A stretch of DNA of 64,000 bases from Promicromonospora thailandica (GCF_024171955.1 NZ_JAMTCS010000009.1:62001-126000), one strand, 5' to 3'. Positions 8,304 to 17,300 are shown, counted from the stretch's first letter. Notes: a model not told the origin generated them from the sequence alone. Numbers and translations: made by a program.

Positions 8304-9503
8304 ATGGCGAGACGAGCACTGGTCGTGGGGCTGGGGATCGCGGGCATGTCGGCGGCGATCGGGCTGCGGGAGGCCGGGTGGTCGCCGGTGGTCGTCGAAC
8401 GGGCGCCGGACCGGCGGCAGGGCGGGTACTTCGTCGGCCTGCTGCCCGACGGCAGGCGGGCGGCGGTGGATCTCGGCATCGCCGAGCATCTGCACACCCG
8501 CAACCCCGCCGGCGGTGGGACGGCCTGGGAGCTGGACCGACGCGGCAACCGTGCCCCCGGGCTGGGGTTCCTGCACCAGCCGGGCCGGCCCGCGGCGGTG
8601 GTCCGCGGCGACATCGAGGCCGCGCTCTGGCAGGGCCTCGGCCAGGAGGGGCGTGCGCGGATCGAGGTGCGGTTCGCCACGACGCCCGTCGAGATCAGCC
8701 ACGAGGACGGCGGCGTCCGGGTGCTGCTCCGGGACACCCGGACCGGGCAGGAGCACCACGAGGAGTACGACCTCGTCGTCGGCGCGGACGGGCTGCGGTC
8801 CGACGTGCGCCGCCTGGTCTTCGGTCCGCACGCGCGGTACGTCCGGGACTGGGACGCCATGATCTGTGCCTTCCAGCTGCCGGGCCAGGTGCCGGGCTAC
8901 GGCGACCAGGACAGCATCATCAGCGCCCGTGCGGGCCGGGCGGCCTGGGTGTTCGGCTTCGCCGACCGGGCGCCCACCGCCCTGCTGACCTACCGCACGG
9001 CGAACGTGCCCGAGCAGTTCGCGGGGGACCGGGTCGAGCGGCTGCGCTCCGTCTACTCCGGCATGGACGACCCGGTCGTGCGGTACGTCCTGGACGAGGT
9101 CGAACGAGCGCCGGAGTACCTGTTCGACTCGGTGCACCAGGTCAGGATGCCGCGGTGGAGCACGGGCCGGGTGGTGCTGGTGGGCGACGCGGCCTGGTGC
9201 CTGAACCTCTACTCGGGCATGGGCGCCACGAGCGCGCTCCGGGGCGGCGCGGAGCTGGGCAGGGCGCTGCGGGACGCGCCGGACGACGTCCGCGCCGCAC
9301 TGACCGCCTGGGAGTCGGCGCTGCGTCCGTCGATCGTGCGGCACCAGCGCGTCGCGCGCCTCAAGCAGCAGATGTTCGTGCCGTCGGGCCGGTGGGCGGA
9401 GGCGGTGCGGTCGGTCGTCCTCCGGCTCGGCGGTGCGGCCCGCAGGCGGCGGCTGGCCCGGGACCTCGTTGCCGCGCCGGCCGGGAGCGGCCGCGCGTCG
9501 TAG
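8304..9503 (+). CDS. FAD-dependent monooxygenase (PHBH/UbiH-like)
   Basis: A 399-residue flavoprotein of the aromatic-hydroxylase type. The N-terminal FAD motif VVGLGIAGMSAAIGLREAG gives GxGxxG at residues 9-14. The middle motif DLVVGADGLRSDVRR (DG type) and the C-terminal FAD-phosphate motif VLVGDAAWC are present. AGGAGAG precedes both GTG 8301 and ATG 8304; the ATG was chosen. It uses NAD(P)H and oxygen to hydroxylate an aromatic or polyketide-like substrate that cannot be named. It is second in the TetR-controlled operon. The convergent TetR gene ends 10 bp downstream. Confidence 0.87.
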   Translation: MARRALVVGLGIAGMSAAIGLREAGWSPVVVERAPDRRQGGYFVGLLPDGRRAAVDLGIAEHLHTRNPAGGGTAWELDRRGNRAPGLGFLHQPGRPAAVVRGDIEAALWQGLGQEGRARIEVRFATTPVEISHEDGGVRVLLRDTRTGQEHHEEYDLVVGADGLRSDVRRLVFGPHARYVRDWDAMICAFQLPGQVPGYGDQDSIISARAGRAAWVFGFADRAPTALLTYRTANVPEQFAGDRVERLRSVYSGMDDPVVRYVLDEVERAPEYLFDSVHQVRMPRWSTGRVVLVGDAAWCLNLYSGMGATSALRGGAELGRALRDAPDDVRAALTAWESALRPSIVRHQRVARLKQQMFVPSGRWAEAVRSVVLRLGGAARRRRLARDLVAAPAGSGRAS

Positions 9504-9512
9504 CGGGTGGTG

Positions 9513-10103
9513 TCACGCCCGGGGCGGACGGCCGTCGCCGTCCGCCAGCGCCGCCCGGAGCGTGTCGAGCACGGCGTGCAGACCGTCGGTGAAGCTCGCG
9601 TCGGCGGACTCGCTCCAGCGGCGGAAGGCCTGACCGATCGCCACGGAGGCCACCTGCGCGACGAGCGTCGCCGTCGCGGGGTCGGTGCCGCGCTCCCGCA
9701 GGGCCTCGTCGAGTGCCGCGCTCACCGCCGCGGACTTGGTGCGTTCGCGTTCCTGCAGCTCGGCGCTGCTGTCGATCACCGCCCGGCGCCGGGCGACGTG
9801 GTCGTGGCCCAGGGCCTCCGTGAGCTGCGTGCCCAGCCGGTCGCAGGCGTCGAGCACCGCGGCCAGCGGCGGCGCGGCCGGGTCCGCGCCGAGCACCGCC
9901 TCCCGCAGGACGGCGGGCAGCCGCTCCGAACCGGCGAACAGCACCTCGCGCTTGTCGGGGAAGTAGCGGAAGAACGAGCGGCGGGTGAGGCCGGCGCGCT
10001 CGGCGATGTCCGCGACTGTCACGTTCTCGTAGCCGTGCTCGAGGTAGAGGTCGAGCGCGGCGGTGGTCAGGCGCTCCTGCGCTCCGGGATCCCATCTCGC
10101 CAC
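9513..10103 (-). CDS. TetR-family transcriptional regulator
   Basis: A 196-residue TetR protein. The HTH spans about residues 8-55 (RLTTAALDLYLEHGYENVTV, AERAGLTRRSFFRYFPDKREVLF). Start is the GTG at 10103: TAGCCT on the minus strand (10115-10110) ends 6 nt upstream, so the transcript is probably leaderless. The C-terminal ligand domain gives no substrate clue. Two ACACTGTGTG-centred operator candidates lie in the divergent spacer, one near each promoter, so it likely represses itself and the reductase-like gene at 10219. Confidence 0.86.
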   Translation of the reverse strand: MARWDPGAQERLTTAALDLYLEHGYENVTVADIAERAGLTRRSFFRYFPDKREVLFAGSERLPAVLREAVLGADPAAPPLAAVLDACDRLGTQLTEALGHDHVARRRAVIDSSAELQERERTKSAAVSAALDEALRERGTDPATATLVAQVASVAIGQAFRRWSESADASFTDGLHAVLDTLRAALADGDGRPPRA

Positions 10104-10123
10104 CGTCCGAGGCTAACACCGAC

Positions 10124-10173
10124 GACACTGTGTGACATCGGTGCTAGCCTCCGTGATGACACTGTGTGTCATC
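10124..10173. promoter_or_regulatory. Two TetR operator candidates, ACACTGTGTG core
   Basis: GACACTGTGTGACATC (10124-10139) and the palindrome GATGACACTGTGTGTCATC (10155-10173, 8-bp perfect arms) share a core. Between them lies TAGCCT (10145-10150), a -10 box for the rightward gene; the second site covers its predicted transcription start. Confidence 0.65.
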
Positions 10174-10218
10174 ACGGACTGCCCGGGGAGGCCCGGGCAC
10201 GGCGAGCGGAGGGTTCAG

Positions 10219-11334
10219 ATGGAGCAGGGCAACCGGACGGACGAGGTATGGGTGCTCGGCGCGACGGGCCGAACCGGCCGGGCGGTCGCCGCCCGGCTGG
10301 CCGCGGACGGGGTGCCTCCCGTGCTCGTCGGCCGGAACCGCGGACGGCTCGAACGGGTCGGCGCCACGCTCGGCCTCACCCACGGGCCGAAGGCGGTGGT
10401 CGCCGGCACGCCCGAGGCCATCGCGGCCGAGATCTCCAGGCAGCGACCCGCGGTCGTGGTCAACACCCTCGGCGACTACGCCCGGACCGCGCTGCCGATC
10501 GCGCGCGCCTGCCTGCCCGGGGGTCACTACGTCGACCTCGCGGCGGACGTGCCCGCCATGCTGCGGCTGGCCGCGCTGCACCCGGAGGCGCAGGGCGCGG
10601 GCAGCACGCTGGTCACCGGCGCCGGATTCGGCGTGCTGGGTACGCAGGCCGTCGTGACGATGCTGGGAGAGGGGCGCCCGGCGCCCAGCCGGGTCCGGGT
10701 CGACGCCGTCCCCTCGGTGGCCGTCGAGGCCGGCCGTCTGGGGGAGGCGCTCGCGGCCAGCATCGTCGACGTCCTCACCACCGGCGGACGGCGCTACGTG
10801 GGTGGCCGGCTGGTGCGTCGCCGGCTCGGCTCCGACTCGTACCCCCTCACGCTGCCCGACGGCGAGACCGTGACGACCGTCGGCGTCCCGTCCGGTGAGC
10901 TGTACGCCGCGCAGGTCGCCAGCGGTGCGCCGGACGTCGTCGCCGCCTCGACGCTCGTCCCGTCCGCGCGCGTGGTCCGGGCCCTGCTGCCGGTCGCCGG
11001 CGCGCTGCTCGGCGTGCCCGCCCTGCGACGCCTGGCCGTCTCGTGGCTCGCCAGGGTCGAGGGCGAGGCCCGCCCCCGGCCCCGTGAGCACACGTGGGGG
11101 CACGCGGTCCTCACGTGGTCCGACGGCACCGTGCGGGAGGGCTGGCTGCGGGCCGGCGACGCCATGGACTTCACGGCCGCCGTCGCCGCGAGGGCGGCGG
11201 AACGCCTTCTTCGTGGCGAGGCCGCGCCGGGCGCCTGGACGCCCACCGCCGCCCTCGGGCCGGAGCTGGCGGTGGAGGCGGGCGCGACGCTCATCCCCGG
11301 CAGTCGAGAGCGCTCGATCGACTCTCGCGAATAA
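10219..11334 (+). CDS. Saccharopine dehydrogenase-like NAD(P)-binding protein
   Basis: A 371-residue protein with an N-terminal Rossmann motif VWVLGATGRTGRAVAARLA (GATGRTG, about residues 11-17), followed by VVVNTLGDYARTALPIARACL and HYVDLAADVP, the pattern of the saccharopine-dehydrogenase-like NADP-binding family (including trans-acting enoyl reductases). Function is an unspecified oxidoreductase. Start set at ATG 10219, preceded by GGAGGG with 6-nt spacing. An in-frame ATG at 10156, directly after the -10 box, would add 21 residues and cannot be excluded. It is divergent from, and probably repressed by, the adjacent TetR. Confidence 0.78.
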   Translation: MEQGNRTDEVWVLGATGRTGRAVAARLAADGVPPVLVGRNRGRLERVGATLGLTHGPKAVVAGTPEAIAAEISRQRPAVVVNTLGDYARTALPIARACLPGGHYVDLAADVPAMLRLAALHPEAQGAGSTLVTGAGFGVLGTQAVVTMLGEGRPAPSRVRVDAVPSVAVEAGRLGEALAASIVDVLTTGGRRYVGGRLVRRRLGSDSYPLTLPDGETVTTVGVPSGELYAAQVASGAPDVVAASTLVPSARVVRALLPVAGALLGVPALRRLAVSWLARVEGEARPRPREHTWGHAVLTWSDGTVREGWLRAGDAMDFTAAVAARAAERLLRGEAAPGAWTPTAALGPELAVEAGATLIPGSRERSIDSRE

Positions 11335-11340
11335 TCTATT

Positions 11341-11368
11341 GATTATCGAGCGATGTATGTCGATAATC
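11341..11368. promoter_or_regulatory. Inverted repeat GATTATCGA/TCGATAATC over a leaderless promoter
   Basis: GATTATCGA (11341-11349) and TCGATAATC (11360-11368) are perfect 9-bp inverted arms with a 10-nt spacer. A degenerate third copy (CGAATAATC, about 11328-11336) lies upstream. The right arm contains GATAAT (11362-11367), a -10 box ending 6 nt before the ATG at 11374. It is a likely autoregulatory site for the XRE protein encoded second in the operon. Confidence 0.6.
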
Positions 11369-11373
11369 GCTGC

Positions 11374-11868
11374 ATGACTCGCATCGTCTTCTTCATGCTC
11401 ACGTCGCTGATCCTCGGCGGCATCGCCATCGGGCTGTTCGCCCAGGCGGTGATCCTGCCGGGGATCGCCGCCGACGAGGTCCGGCACTTCCCCCCGTACG
11501 AGCCCTACCGGGTCCCGCTCCTGGCGGCCGGGATCGCGTTCATCGCATGCGCCCAGGTGGCGCTCGCGGCCCTCTGGGCCCTCGTGTTCCGCGCCCAGAC
11601 GGGCGTCTTCTTCCGGCCCGGCACGCAGCGCTGGGTGGTCACGATCGGCGCCGCGGTCGGCGTCGCGACGCTGCTCACCTGCGGCCTCTTCCTCTACGTG
11701 ACGTTCGTGGGGATCCCGATGCCCGGCGACATGGGGGACATCGGGCTGTGGATGGCGAGCGGCCTGGGCTGCCTGGTCGGCGCGGCGCTCCTCGGGGTCG
11801 TGTTCGTGACCCACCGGCTCATCGGGCGGGCGACCGATGCGCAGACCGAGCTGGACGGCGTGCTCTGA
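11374..11868 (+). CDS. DUF2975-family membrane protein
   Basis: A 164-residue integral membrane protein with four predicted helices, at about residues 5-28, 47-70, 88-112 and 124-147. It matches the DUF2975 pattern (YoaS-like in Bacillus). Function unknown. The ATG at 11374 is 6 nt after GATAAT, so the message is probably leaderless. The stop overlaps the start of the following XRE gene by one base (TGATG), so the two are translationally coupled. The DUF2975 plus small-HTH pairing is widespread (yoaS-yozG). Confidence 0.8.
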   Translation: MTRIVFFMLTSLILGGIAIGLFAQAVILPGIAADEVRHFPPYEPYRVPLLAAGIAFIACAQVALAALWALVFRAQTGVFFRPGTQRWVVTIGAAVGVATLLTCGLFLYVTFVGIPMPGDMGDIGLWMASGLGCLVGAALLGVVFVTHRLIGRATDAQTELDGVL

Positions 11869-12131
11869 TGGCGATCGTCGTCGAGATCGACGTGCTCCTG
11901 GCCAGACGGAAGATGTCGGTCGGCGACTTCGCCGACGCGATCGGCCTGAGTCCCGCCAACGTGTCGGTGCTGAAGAACGGCCGGGCGAAGGCGGTGCGGT
12001 TCTCGACGCTGAACGCGATCTGCGAGGTGCTGCAGTGTCAGCCGGGGGACGTGCTGCGGTGGGTGCCGGACGGCGGCGAGCCGGAGGGAGTGGCGGCGCG
12101 GCGAACGGCGACCGCCGACCGGCAGGAGTGA
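11868..12131 (+). CDS. Small XRE/YozG-like helix-turn-helix regulator
   Basis: An 87-residue protein made almost entirely of an XRE-type HTH (residues 5-65): KMSVGDFADAIGLSPANVSVLKNGRAKAV, then TLNAICEVLQCQPGDVLRW. The latter is the signature of the HTH_26/YozG group. It overlaps the DUF2975 gene by one base and probably binds the inverted repeat in front of the pair. The C-terminal 20 residues are a charged tail. The signal it senses is unknown. Confidence 0.85.
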   Translation: MAIVVEIDVLLARRKMSVGDFADAIGLSPANVSVLKNGRAKAVRFSTLNAICEVLQCQPGDVLRWVPDGGEPEGVAARRTATADRQE

Positions 12132-12170
12132 GGGCGTCCTGGGGTCGCGACGTCCGGTCGTGAGTGGTCC

Positions 12171-12190
12171 GTATCGACCCCGGTCGATAC
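12171..12190. promoter_or_regulatory. 20-bp near-perfect palindrome upstream of the PadR gene
   Basis: GTATCGACCCCGGTCGATAC has 9-bp perfect arms around CC. It lies upstream of the PadR promoter, about 40 bp before the start codon, and could be an additional operator. Confidence 0.5.
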
Positions 12191-12197
12191 CGAGCTA

Positions 12198-12212
12198 CCT
12201 TGCGATGCAAGG
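12198..12212. promoter_or_regulatory. PadR operator candidate CCTTGCGATGCAAGG with downstream -10 box
   Basis: Perfect 6-bp arms flank GAT. The site sits where the -35 element would be for the -10 box TATCGT (12220-12225), which ends 7 nt before the ATG at 12233. It fits autorepression by PadR. Confidence 0.6.
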
Positions 12213-12232
12213 GACCTGCTATCGTGTATCGC

Positions 12233-12568
12233 ATGGTACCGACACCGGACATCGTCCTGACGCAGCTGCGCAAAGGGGTCGTGGAGTACTGCGTCCTGGC
12301 CTGCCTGCGTTCGGGGCCGGCCTACGGGCTCGAGCTCGCCGACCGTCTCGGCTCCGACAGCTCCCTGCTGACCAGCGAGGGGACGCTGTACCCGCTGCTG
12401 TCGCGCGTGCGGCAGCAGGGCTGGGTGACCACGACCCAGGTGCCCTCCGCCGTGGGCCCGCCGCGCCGGTACTACGAGATCACCGACGAGGGCCGGGCGG
12501 CGTTGGAGACCTTCCTCGCGACCTGGTCCCGTTTCACGACCGACGTCCGCACGACCCTGGAGTCCTGA
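12233..12568 (+). CDS. PadR-family transcriptional regulator
   Basis: A 111-residue PadR protein. The winged helix contains LTQLRKGVVEYCVLACLRSG, YGLELADRL, SEGTLYPLLSRVRQQGWV and GPPRRYYEITDEGRAALE, all canonical. It lacks the C-terminal coiled-coil of long PadR proteins, so it belongs to the short PadR-s2 class. The ATG at 12233 follows a leaderless -10 box. Its stop codon overlaps the start of the HAAS-domain gene by one base, a standard PadR/HAAS pairing in which the regulator controls its own operon. Confidence 0.92.
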   Translation: MVPTPDIVLTQLRKGVVEYCVLACLRSGPAYGLELADRLGSDSSLLTSEGTLYPLLSRVRQQGWVTTTQVPSAVGPPRRYYEITDEGRAALETFLATWSRFTTDVRTTLES

Positions 12569-13029
12569 TGACCATAACGCCCGAGCTCCCGCCCCTGGTC
12601 GAGGCCTACCTCGCCGACCTGGACCGCGCCCTGGCCGGCACCGACCCGCGCGAGCGCGCCGACACGGTGGCGGCGGTGCGCGAGCACGCCGTCGAGTCGC
12701 TGGCCCGGCACGGCCGCAACGACGACGGGGCCCGCCGGGTGCTCGGCGAGCTGGGCCCCGTGGAGCACATCGCCGCCGAGGCGACGCCCGCCCCGGTCGC
12801 CGCCCCGGCGGCCCCGGCCGGAAAGGTCGAGCCGACGGACGTGGTGCTGGCCGCGCTCGCCGTCCTGCTCTGGCCGCTGGCTCCGGTCTTCCTCGTCTGG
12901 GCGACCGTGCGGCTGCGCGCCGGCGTCGGGAACCGTGCCCTGCAGTGGGTCACGATCGCGCTGAGTGCCGTCACCGTCGTCGCCGGTGTCGTGCTCGTCG
13001 TGACGCATCTCCTGAGCCGCGCCGCGTAG
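12568..13029 (+). CDS. HAAS-domain (DUF1700-like) membrane protein
   Basis: A 153-residue protein. Residues 1-65 form the HAAS module (LVEAYLADLDRALAG, ERADTVAAVREHAVESLAR, GARRVLGELGPVEHIAAE), after which an Ala/Pro-rich linker leads to two transmembrane helices (about 90-110 and 125-147). HAAS proteins are encoded next to PadR regulators and are thought to act in envelope sensing; the exact role is unknown. It starts at the ATG overlapping the PadR stop codon. Confidence 0.83.
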   Translation: MTITPELPPLVEAYLADLDRALAGTDPRERADTVAAVREHAVESLARHGRNDDGARRVLGELGPVEHIAAEATPAPVAAPAAPAGKVEPTDVVLAALAVLLWPLAPVFLVWATVRLRAGVGNRALQWVTIALSAVTVVAGVVLVVTHLLSRAA

Positions 13030-13224
13030 GGCGGACTCGGCCACGTTCTCCTCGGCCGCTGGTCGTCGAGATCGAACCCGTCCTCGTCGGCTGCGGCGAG
13101 CAGACCAGTGCGTCGACCACCGTCGTCCCGGCGTGCAGCAGCAACGAGTATCTTCCGGGAGTGGTCTCGAGGAGCGTGTGTACCGTCATGTGCCGAAACC
13201 TAGTACCTGTCACCGACACAGTCG

Positions 13225-13824
13225 TCAAGCTCTCTCGAGTGCCGTGGACAGGAGGTCAGCCACATCCACGGACGCCTCGCCACTCCCGCTGTGTGTGACC
13301 CCGACGCCGACGAGGCGCCCGTCCTCCGCCTCCGCGAACGCGATGCTGCCGACCTCGACGGGGTTCGACGACATGCTCGTGAAGGTGAATCCGACGGCCT
13401 CGTCGGGTAGGCCGTCGATCGGCTCCGCGGTCGCCTTGCCGTAGCTGCCCTTCTCGGCGTCGGTCGAGCACTCGTCGACAGCCGCCTCGACGGCCGCGAG
13501 CATCGACGCGGCATCGGGATAGGTCCCGCCCCCGGGGACGAACACGGTGGCGCCGACGACGTCGCCGTTCTCGAGCACGTACTGCTCGCCGGTCGTCCCG
13601 TCGGCGGCGTTCGACAGCCTCGACGTCTCCAGGTGGCCGAGCGCGTCGCACCAGCCGACCCCTGGTGCTCCCATGTCGCCGTCGGTGGTCTCCTGGACCG
13701 GGGGGAGCGCGTCGGTGTCCAGCAGTGCCGCCGCGGTGCCGCAGGCGGTCAGCAGCAGCGGGGCCGCGCACAGTGCGGCAAGCAGGGGGTACCTGCTACG
13801 TCGCGTCGTTGTCCGAGCACGCAT
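13225..13824 (-). CDS. Predicted lipoprotein of unknown function
   Basis: A 199-residue secreted lipoprotein. A lipoprotein signal peptide with Arg-rich n-region (MRARTTTRRSRYP), hydrophobic core and lipobox LLTACG places the modified Cys near residue 25. The mature part has two further Cys (GWCDALGH and DECSTD), likely a disulfide. I do not recognise the family; the small secreted fold may resemble actinobacterial sensor-type domains. The ATG at 13824 was chosen because it opens the signal peptide and follows a G-rich SD-like stretch; the longer in-frame extension reads through a metH-derived fragment (see 13900) and is not plausible. Confidence 0.7.
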   Translation of the reverse strand: MRARTTTRRSRYPLLAALCAAPLLLTACGTAAALLDTDALPPVQETTDGDMGAPGVGWCDALGHLETSRLSNAADGTTGEQYVLENGDVVGATVFVPGGGTYPDAASMLAAVEAAVDECSTDAEKGSYGKATAEPIDGLPDEAVGFTFTSMSSNPVEVGSIAFAEAEDGRLVGVGVTHSGSGEASVDVADLLSTALERA

Positions 13825-13899
13825 TCGTACAGCCCCCCATGACGTCGCCGGCAGCCGCATCTTCGTCGAAGTAGTTGTTCGCGTCGCGTGCTCGCGGTG

Positions 13900-13931
13900 C
13901 TCGCGGTACTTGTTGGCTTCGAACAGCCGAC
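13900..13931 (-). repeat. 32-bp copy of a metH 3'-region segment
   Basis: These 32 bases match metH at 14709-14740 in the same orientation with a single mismatch. On the minus strand they encode RLFEANKYRE, the conserved MetH activation-domain motif. Flanks do not match. It looks like a scar of a lost duplicate or of a recombination event between the lipoprotein and OsmC genes. Confidence 0.75.
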
Positions 13932-13957
13932 AGCCGGCGGTGCGCGGCCGGGACGGC

Positions 13958-14356
13958 TCAGCGTCGGGTCGAGCGCCGGACGTCCGTCCCGGCCCGCAGG
14001 GCCCGCGGGATCTCGGCGACGTCGTCGACACGCGCGACGAGGCGTTCGACGTCGTCGGCCGGTGCCGGGGAGTCGACGGTGAGCGTGTAGACGATGCCGG
14101 TGGAACGCCACGCGTCGTCGAAGGTGCCGTCGGCCGTCACGGCGACGCCGGTCACGTCGATGCCGAGCTCGCGTGCCTCGCGGAAGGTGTCGTTGAGCAC
14201 GCAGACCGCGACGGCGAGGTGGAGCATCTGCGCACCGTTGCTCGCCGGGTGAGCCACGATGCCGTCGGCCGTCCAGGTGTGGGGGAGGGCGACGCCGTCG
14301 GCGGGGCGGAGGCTACCGGCGCCGGCGGTGACGCCGAAGGATGACAGCGGGTCCAT
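13958..14356 (-). CDS. OsmC-like protein
   Basis: A 132-residue OsmC/Ohr-fold protein. The conserved helix HPASNGAQMLHLAVAVCVLN contains the single candidate peroxidatic Cys, followed by NDTFREARELGIDVTGVAVTADG. OsmC-family members act on organic hydroperoxides, but with only one obvious Cys the activity is uncertain. The ATG at 14356 is used; a GTG at 14371 would add five residues, and neither has a strong ribosome-binding site. It lies just downstream of metH on the same strand (31 bp). Confidence 0.75.
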   Translation of the reverse strand: MDPLSSFGVTAGAGSLRPADGVALPHTWTADGIVAHPASNGAQMLHLAVAVCVLNDTFREARELGIDVTGVAVTADGTFDDAWRSTGIVYTLTVDSPAPADDVERLVARVDDVAEIPRALRAGTDVRRSTRR

Positions 14357-14387
14357 ACCGGCAGCATGCACCCTCGGGCCCCGCTCC

Positions 14388-17300
14388 TCACACGGAGAAG
14401 TACTTCGCTTCTGGGTGATGGAACACGAACGCGTCCGTCGACTGCTCCGGGTGCAGCTGCAGCTCGTCCGACAGCGTGACCCCCACCCGCTCCGGCCGCA
14501 GCAGCTCCACCACCTTGTGCCGGTCCTCCATGTCGGGGCACGCGGGGTACCCGAGCGACATCCGCGCCCCGCGGTAGTCGAGCTTGAACAGACCCTCCAC
14601 CGACGTCGGCTCCTCCGCAGCGAACCCCAGCTCCGCCCGCACGCGCGCGTGCCAGAACTCCGCCAGTGCCTCGGTGAGCTGCACCGACAGCCCGTGCAGC
14701 TCCATGTACTCGCGGTACTTGTTGGCCTCGAACAGCCGACCGGTGTGCGCGGACACGGAGTCCCCGACCGTCACGAGCTGCACCGGCAGCACGTCGAACC
14801 GCCCGGTCTCCTCGACCCACGACCGCGGCCGGATGAAGTCCGCGAGGCACAGGTGCCGGTCGCGGCGCTGCCGCGGGAAGGTGAACCGCAGCCGCTCCGT
14901 CCCCACGGGACCGCCGGAGCCACCGTCGGGCGCGCCGATGCCGGCCAGGTCGCCGTGGTGGGCCACCACCACGGAGTCGCCCTCCGACCACACGGGGAAG
15001 TACCCGTAGACCACCGTGGGGTCCATGATCTGGTCGGTCCGGATCCGCTCCAGCCACTCGGCCAGGCGCGGCCGGCCCTCGGTCTCCACGAGCTCCTCGT
15101 AGGACGCGCCGTCGGCGGACCGCCCCGGCTTGAGCCCCCACTGGCCCATGAACGTCGCGCGCTCGTCGAGGAACGCCGCGTACTCCGAGAGCTGCACGCC
15201 CTTCACGATGCGCGTGCCCCAGAACGGCGGGTCGGGCACCTCGTTGTCCGTGGCGACGTCCGACCGGGCGGGCAGCTCCTCCACGGGCGTCTGCGTCACG
15301 GTCACCACGGAGTGCCGCCGCTTGCGCAGCGCCGGCAGCCCGACGTCGTCCGGGGCGGCGCCGCGCGCGATGCGCACGAGCGGCTCCATGAGCCGCAGGC
15401 CCTCGAAGGCGTCCTTCGCGTAGCGGACGACGCCGGGGAACGCACCGGCGAGGTCGTCCTCCACGTACGTGCGGGTCAGCGCCGCGCCGCCGAGCAGCAC
15501 GGGCCAGCGCTTCTCGAACCCGCGCGAGGCCAGCTCTTCGAGGTTCTCCTTCATCACCACCGTCGACTTCACGAGCAGGCCGGACATGCCGATGACGTCG
15601 GCGTCGTGCTCGATCGCGGCGTCGATCATGGCGCTCACCGGCTGCTTGATGCCGATGTTGACCACCCGGTAGCCGTTGTTCGTGAGGATGATGTCCACGA
15701 GGTTCTTGCCGATGTCGTGCACGTCGCCGCGCACCGTGGCCAGCACGATGGTGCCCTTGGACCCGGAGTCGCCCTCGACCCGCTCCATGTGCGGTTCCAG
15801 CAGCGCGACGGCGGCCTTCATCACCTCCGCCGACTGCAGCACGAACGGCAGCTGCATCTCGCCGCGCCCGAACAGGTCGCCCACCACCTTCATGCCCTCG
15901 AGCAGGTGGTCGTTGACGATGTCCAGCGCCTTCATCCCGGCGCCCAGCGCCTCGTCGACGTCGGCCTCCAGGCCCTTGCGGGCGCCGTCGACGATGCGCC
16001 GCGCCAGCCGCTCGCCGATCGGCAGCGCCGCGAGCTCCGCGGCCCGCTGGTCCCGGATCGCCGCGGCGTCCACGCCCTCGAACAGGTCCAGCAGCTTCGA
16101 GAGCGGGTCGTAGGTCAGGTTGCCGTCGGCGTCCCACTCGCGCTTGTCCCACACCAGGTCGAGGGCCGTCTGCCGCTGCTCGTCCGGGATGGAGGCCAGC
16201 GGCAGGATCTTCGCCGCGTGCACGATCGCCGAGTCCAGTCCCGCGGCGACCGCCTCGTGCAGGAACACCGAGTTGAGCACGGCCCGGGCCGCCGGGTTGA
16301 GGCCGAACGACACGTTCGACACGCCGAGCGTCGTGTGCACGCCCGGATAGGCCTGCGTGATGCGCCGGATCGCCTCGATGGTCTCGATCGCGTCGCGCCG
16401 CGTCTCCTCCTGTCCGGTCGCGATGGGGAAGGTCAGGGCGTCGACGATGATGTCGTCCACCCGCATGCCCCAGTCGCCCACCAGGGTGTCGATCAGGCGG
16501 GAGGCGATCGCGACCTTGTGGTCGGCGGTGCGGGCCTGCCCCTCCTCGTCGATCGTCAGGGCGACGACGGCGGCGCCGTGCTCCACCACCGCGGGCATGA
16601 TCCGGGCGAAGCGCGAGGTGGGCCCGTCGCCGTCCTCGAAGTTCACCGAGTTGACCACGCCGCGGCCGCCCAGCAGCTCCAGGCCCGCGCGGATCACGGC
16701 GGGCTCGGTGGAGTCGATCACGAGCGGCAGCGTGCTCGCGGAGGCCAGGCGGGACACGACGTCGCGCACGTCAGCGACGCCGTCGCGCCCCACGTAGTCC
16801 ACGCAGACGTCCAGCAGGTGCGCGCCGTCGCGCGTCTGGGCGCGCGCGATGTCGACGACGTCGTCCCAGCGGCCCTCCAGCATCGCCTCCCGGAACGCCT
16901 TCGACCCGTTCGCGTTGGTGCGCTCGCCGATGGCGAGGAAGCTCGTCTCCTGCCGCAGCTCCGTGGCCGAGTACAGCGAGGCGACGGCGTTCTCGCGCAC
17001 CGGCTCGCGCGGCGCCACCGGCTGCCCGCCCACGGCCTCGACCACGAGCCGCATGTGCTCCGGCGTGGTGCCGCAGCAGCCGCCCACCAGGCCGAGCCCG
17101 AACTCGCGCGCGAACTGCGTGTGCGCGGCGGCCAGCTCCTCGGGGGTGAGCGGGTAGGTGGCGCCGTCCGGCCCCAGCACCGGCAGGCCCGCGTTCGGCA
17201 TGCAGGCCACGGGCACCTCGGCGTGCTGCGACAGGTGCCGCAGGTGCTCGCTCATCTGCTCCGGGCCGGTGGCGCAGTTCATGCCGATCGCGTCGACGCC

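Noticed and set aside
13825-14031. N-terminal extension of the lipoprotein gene
   Set aside because: The extension would place 69 residues before the signal peptide and reads through the metH-like fragment.
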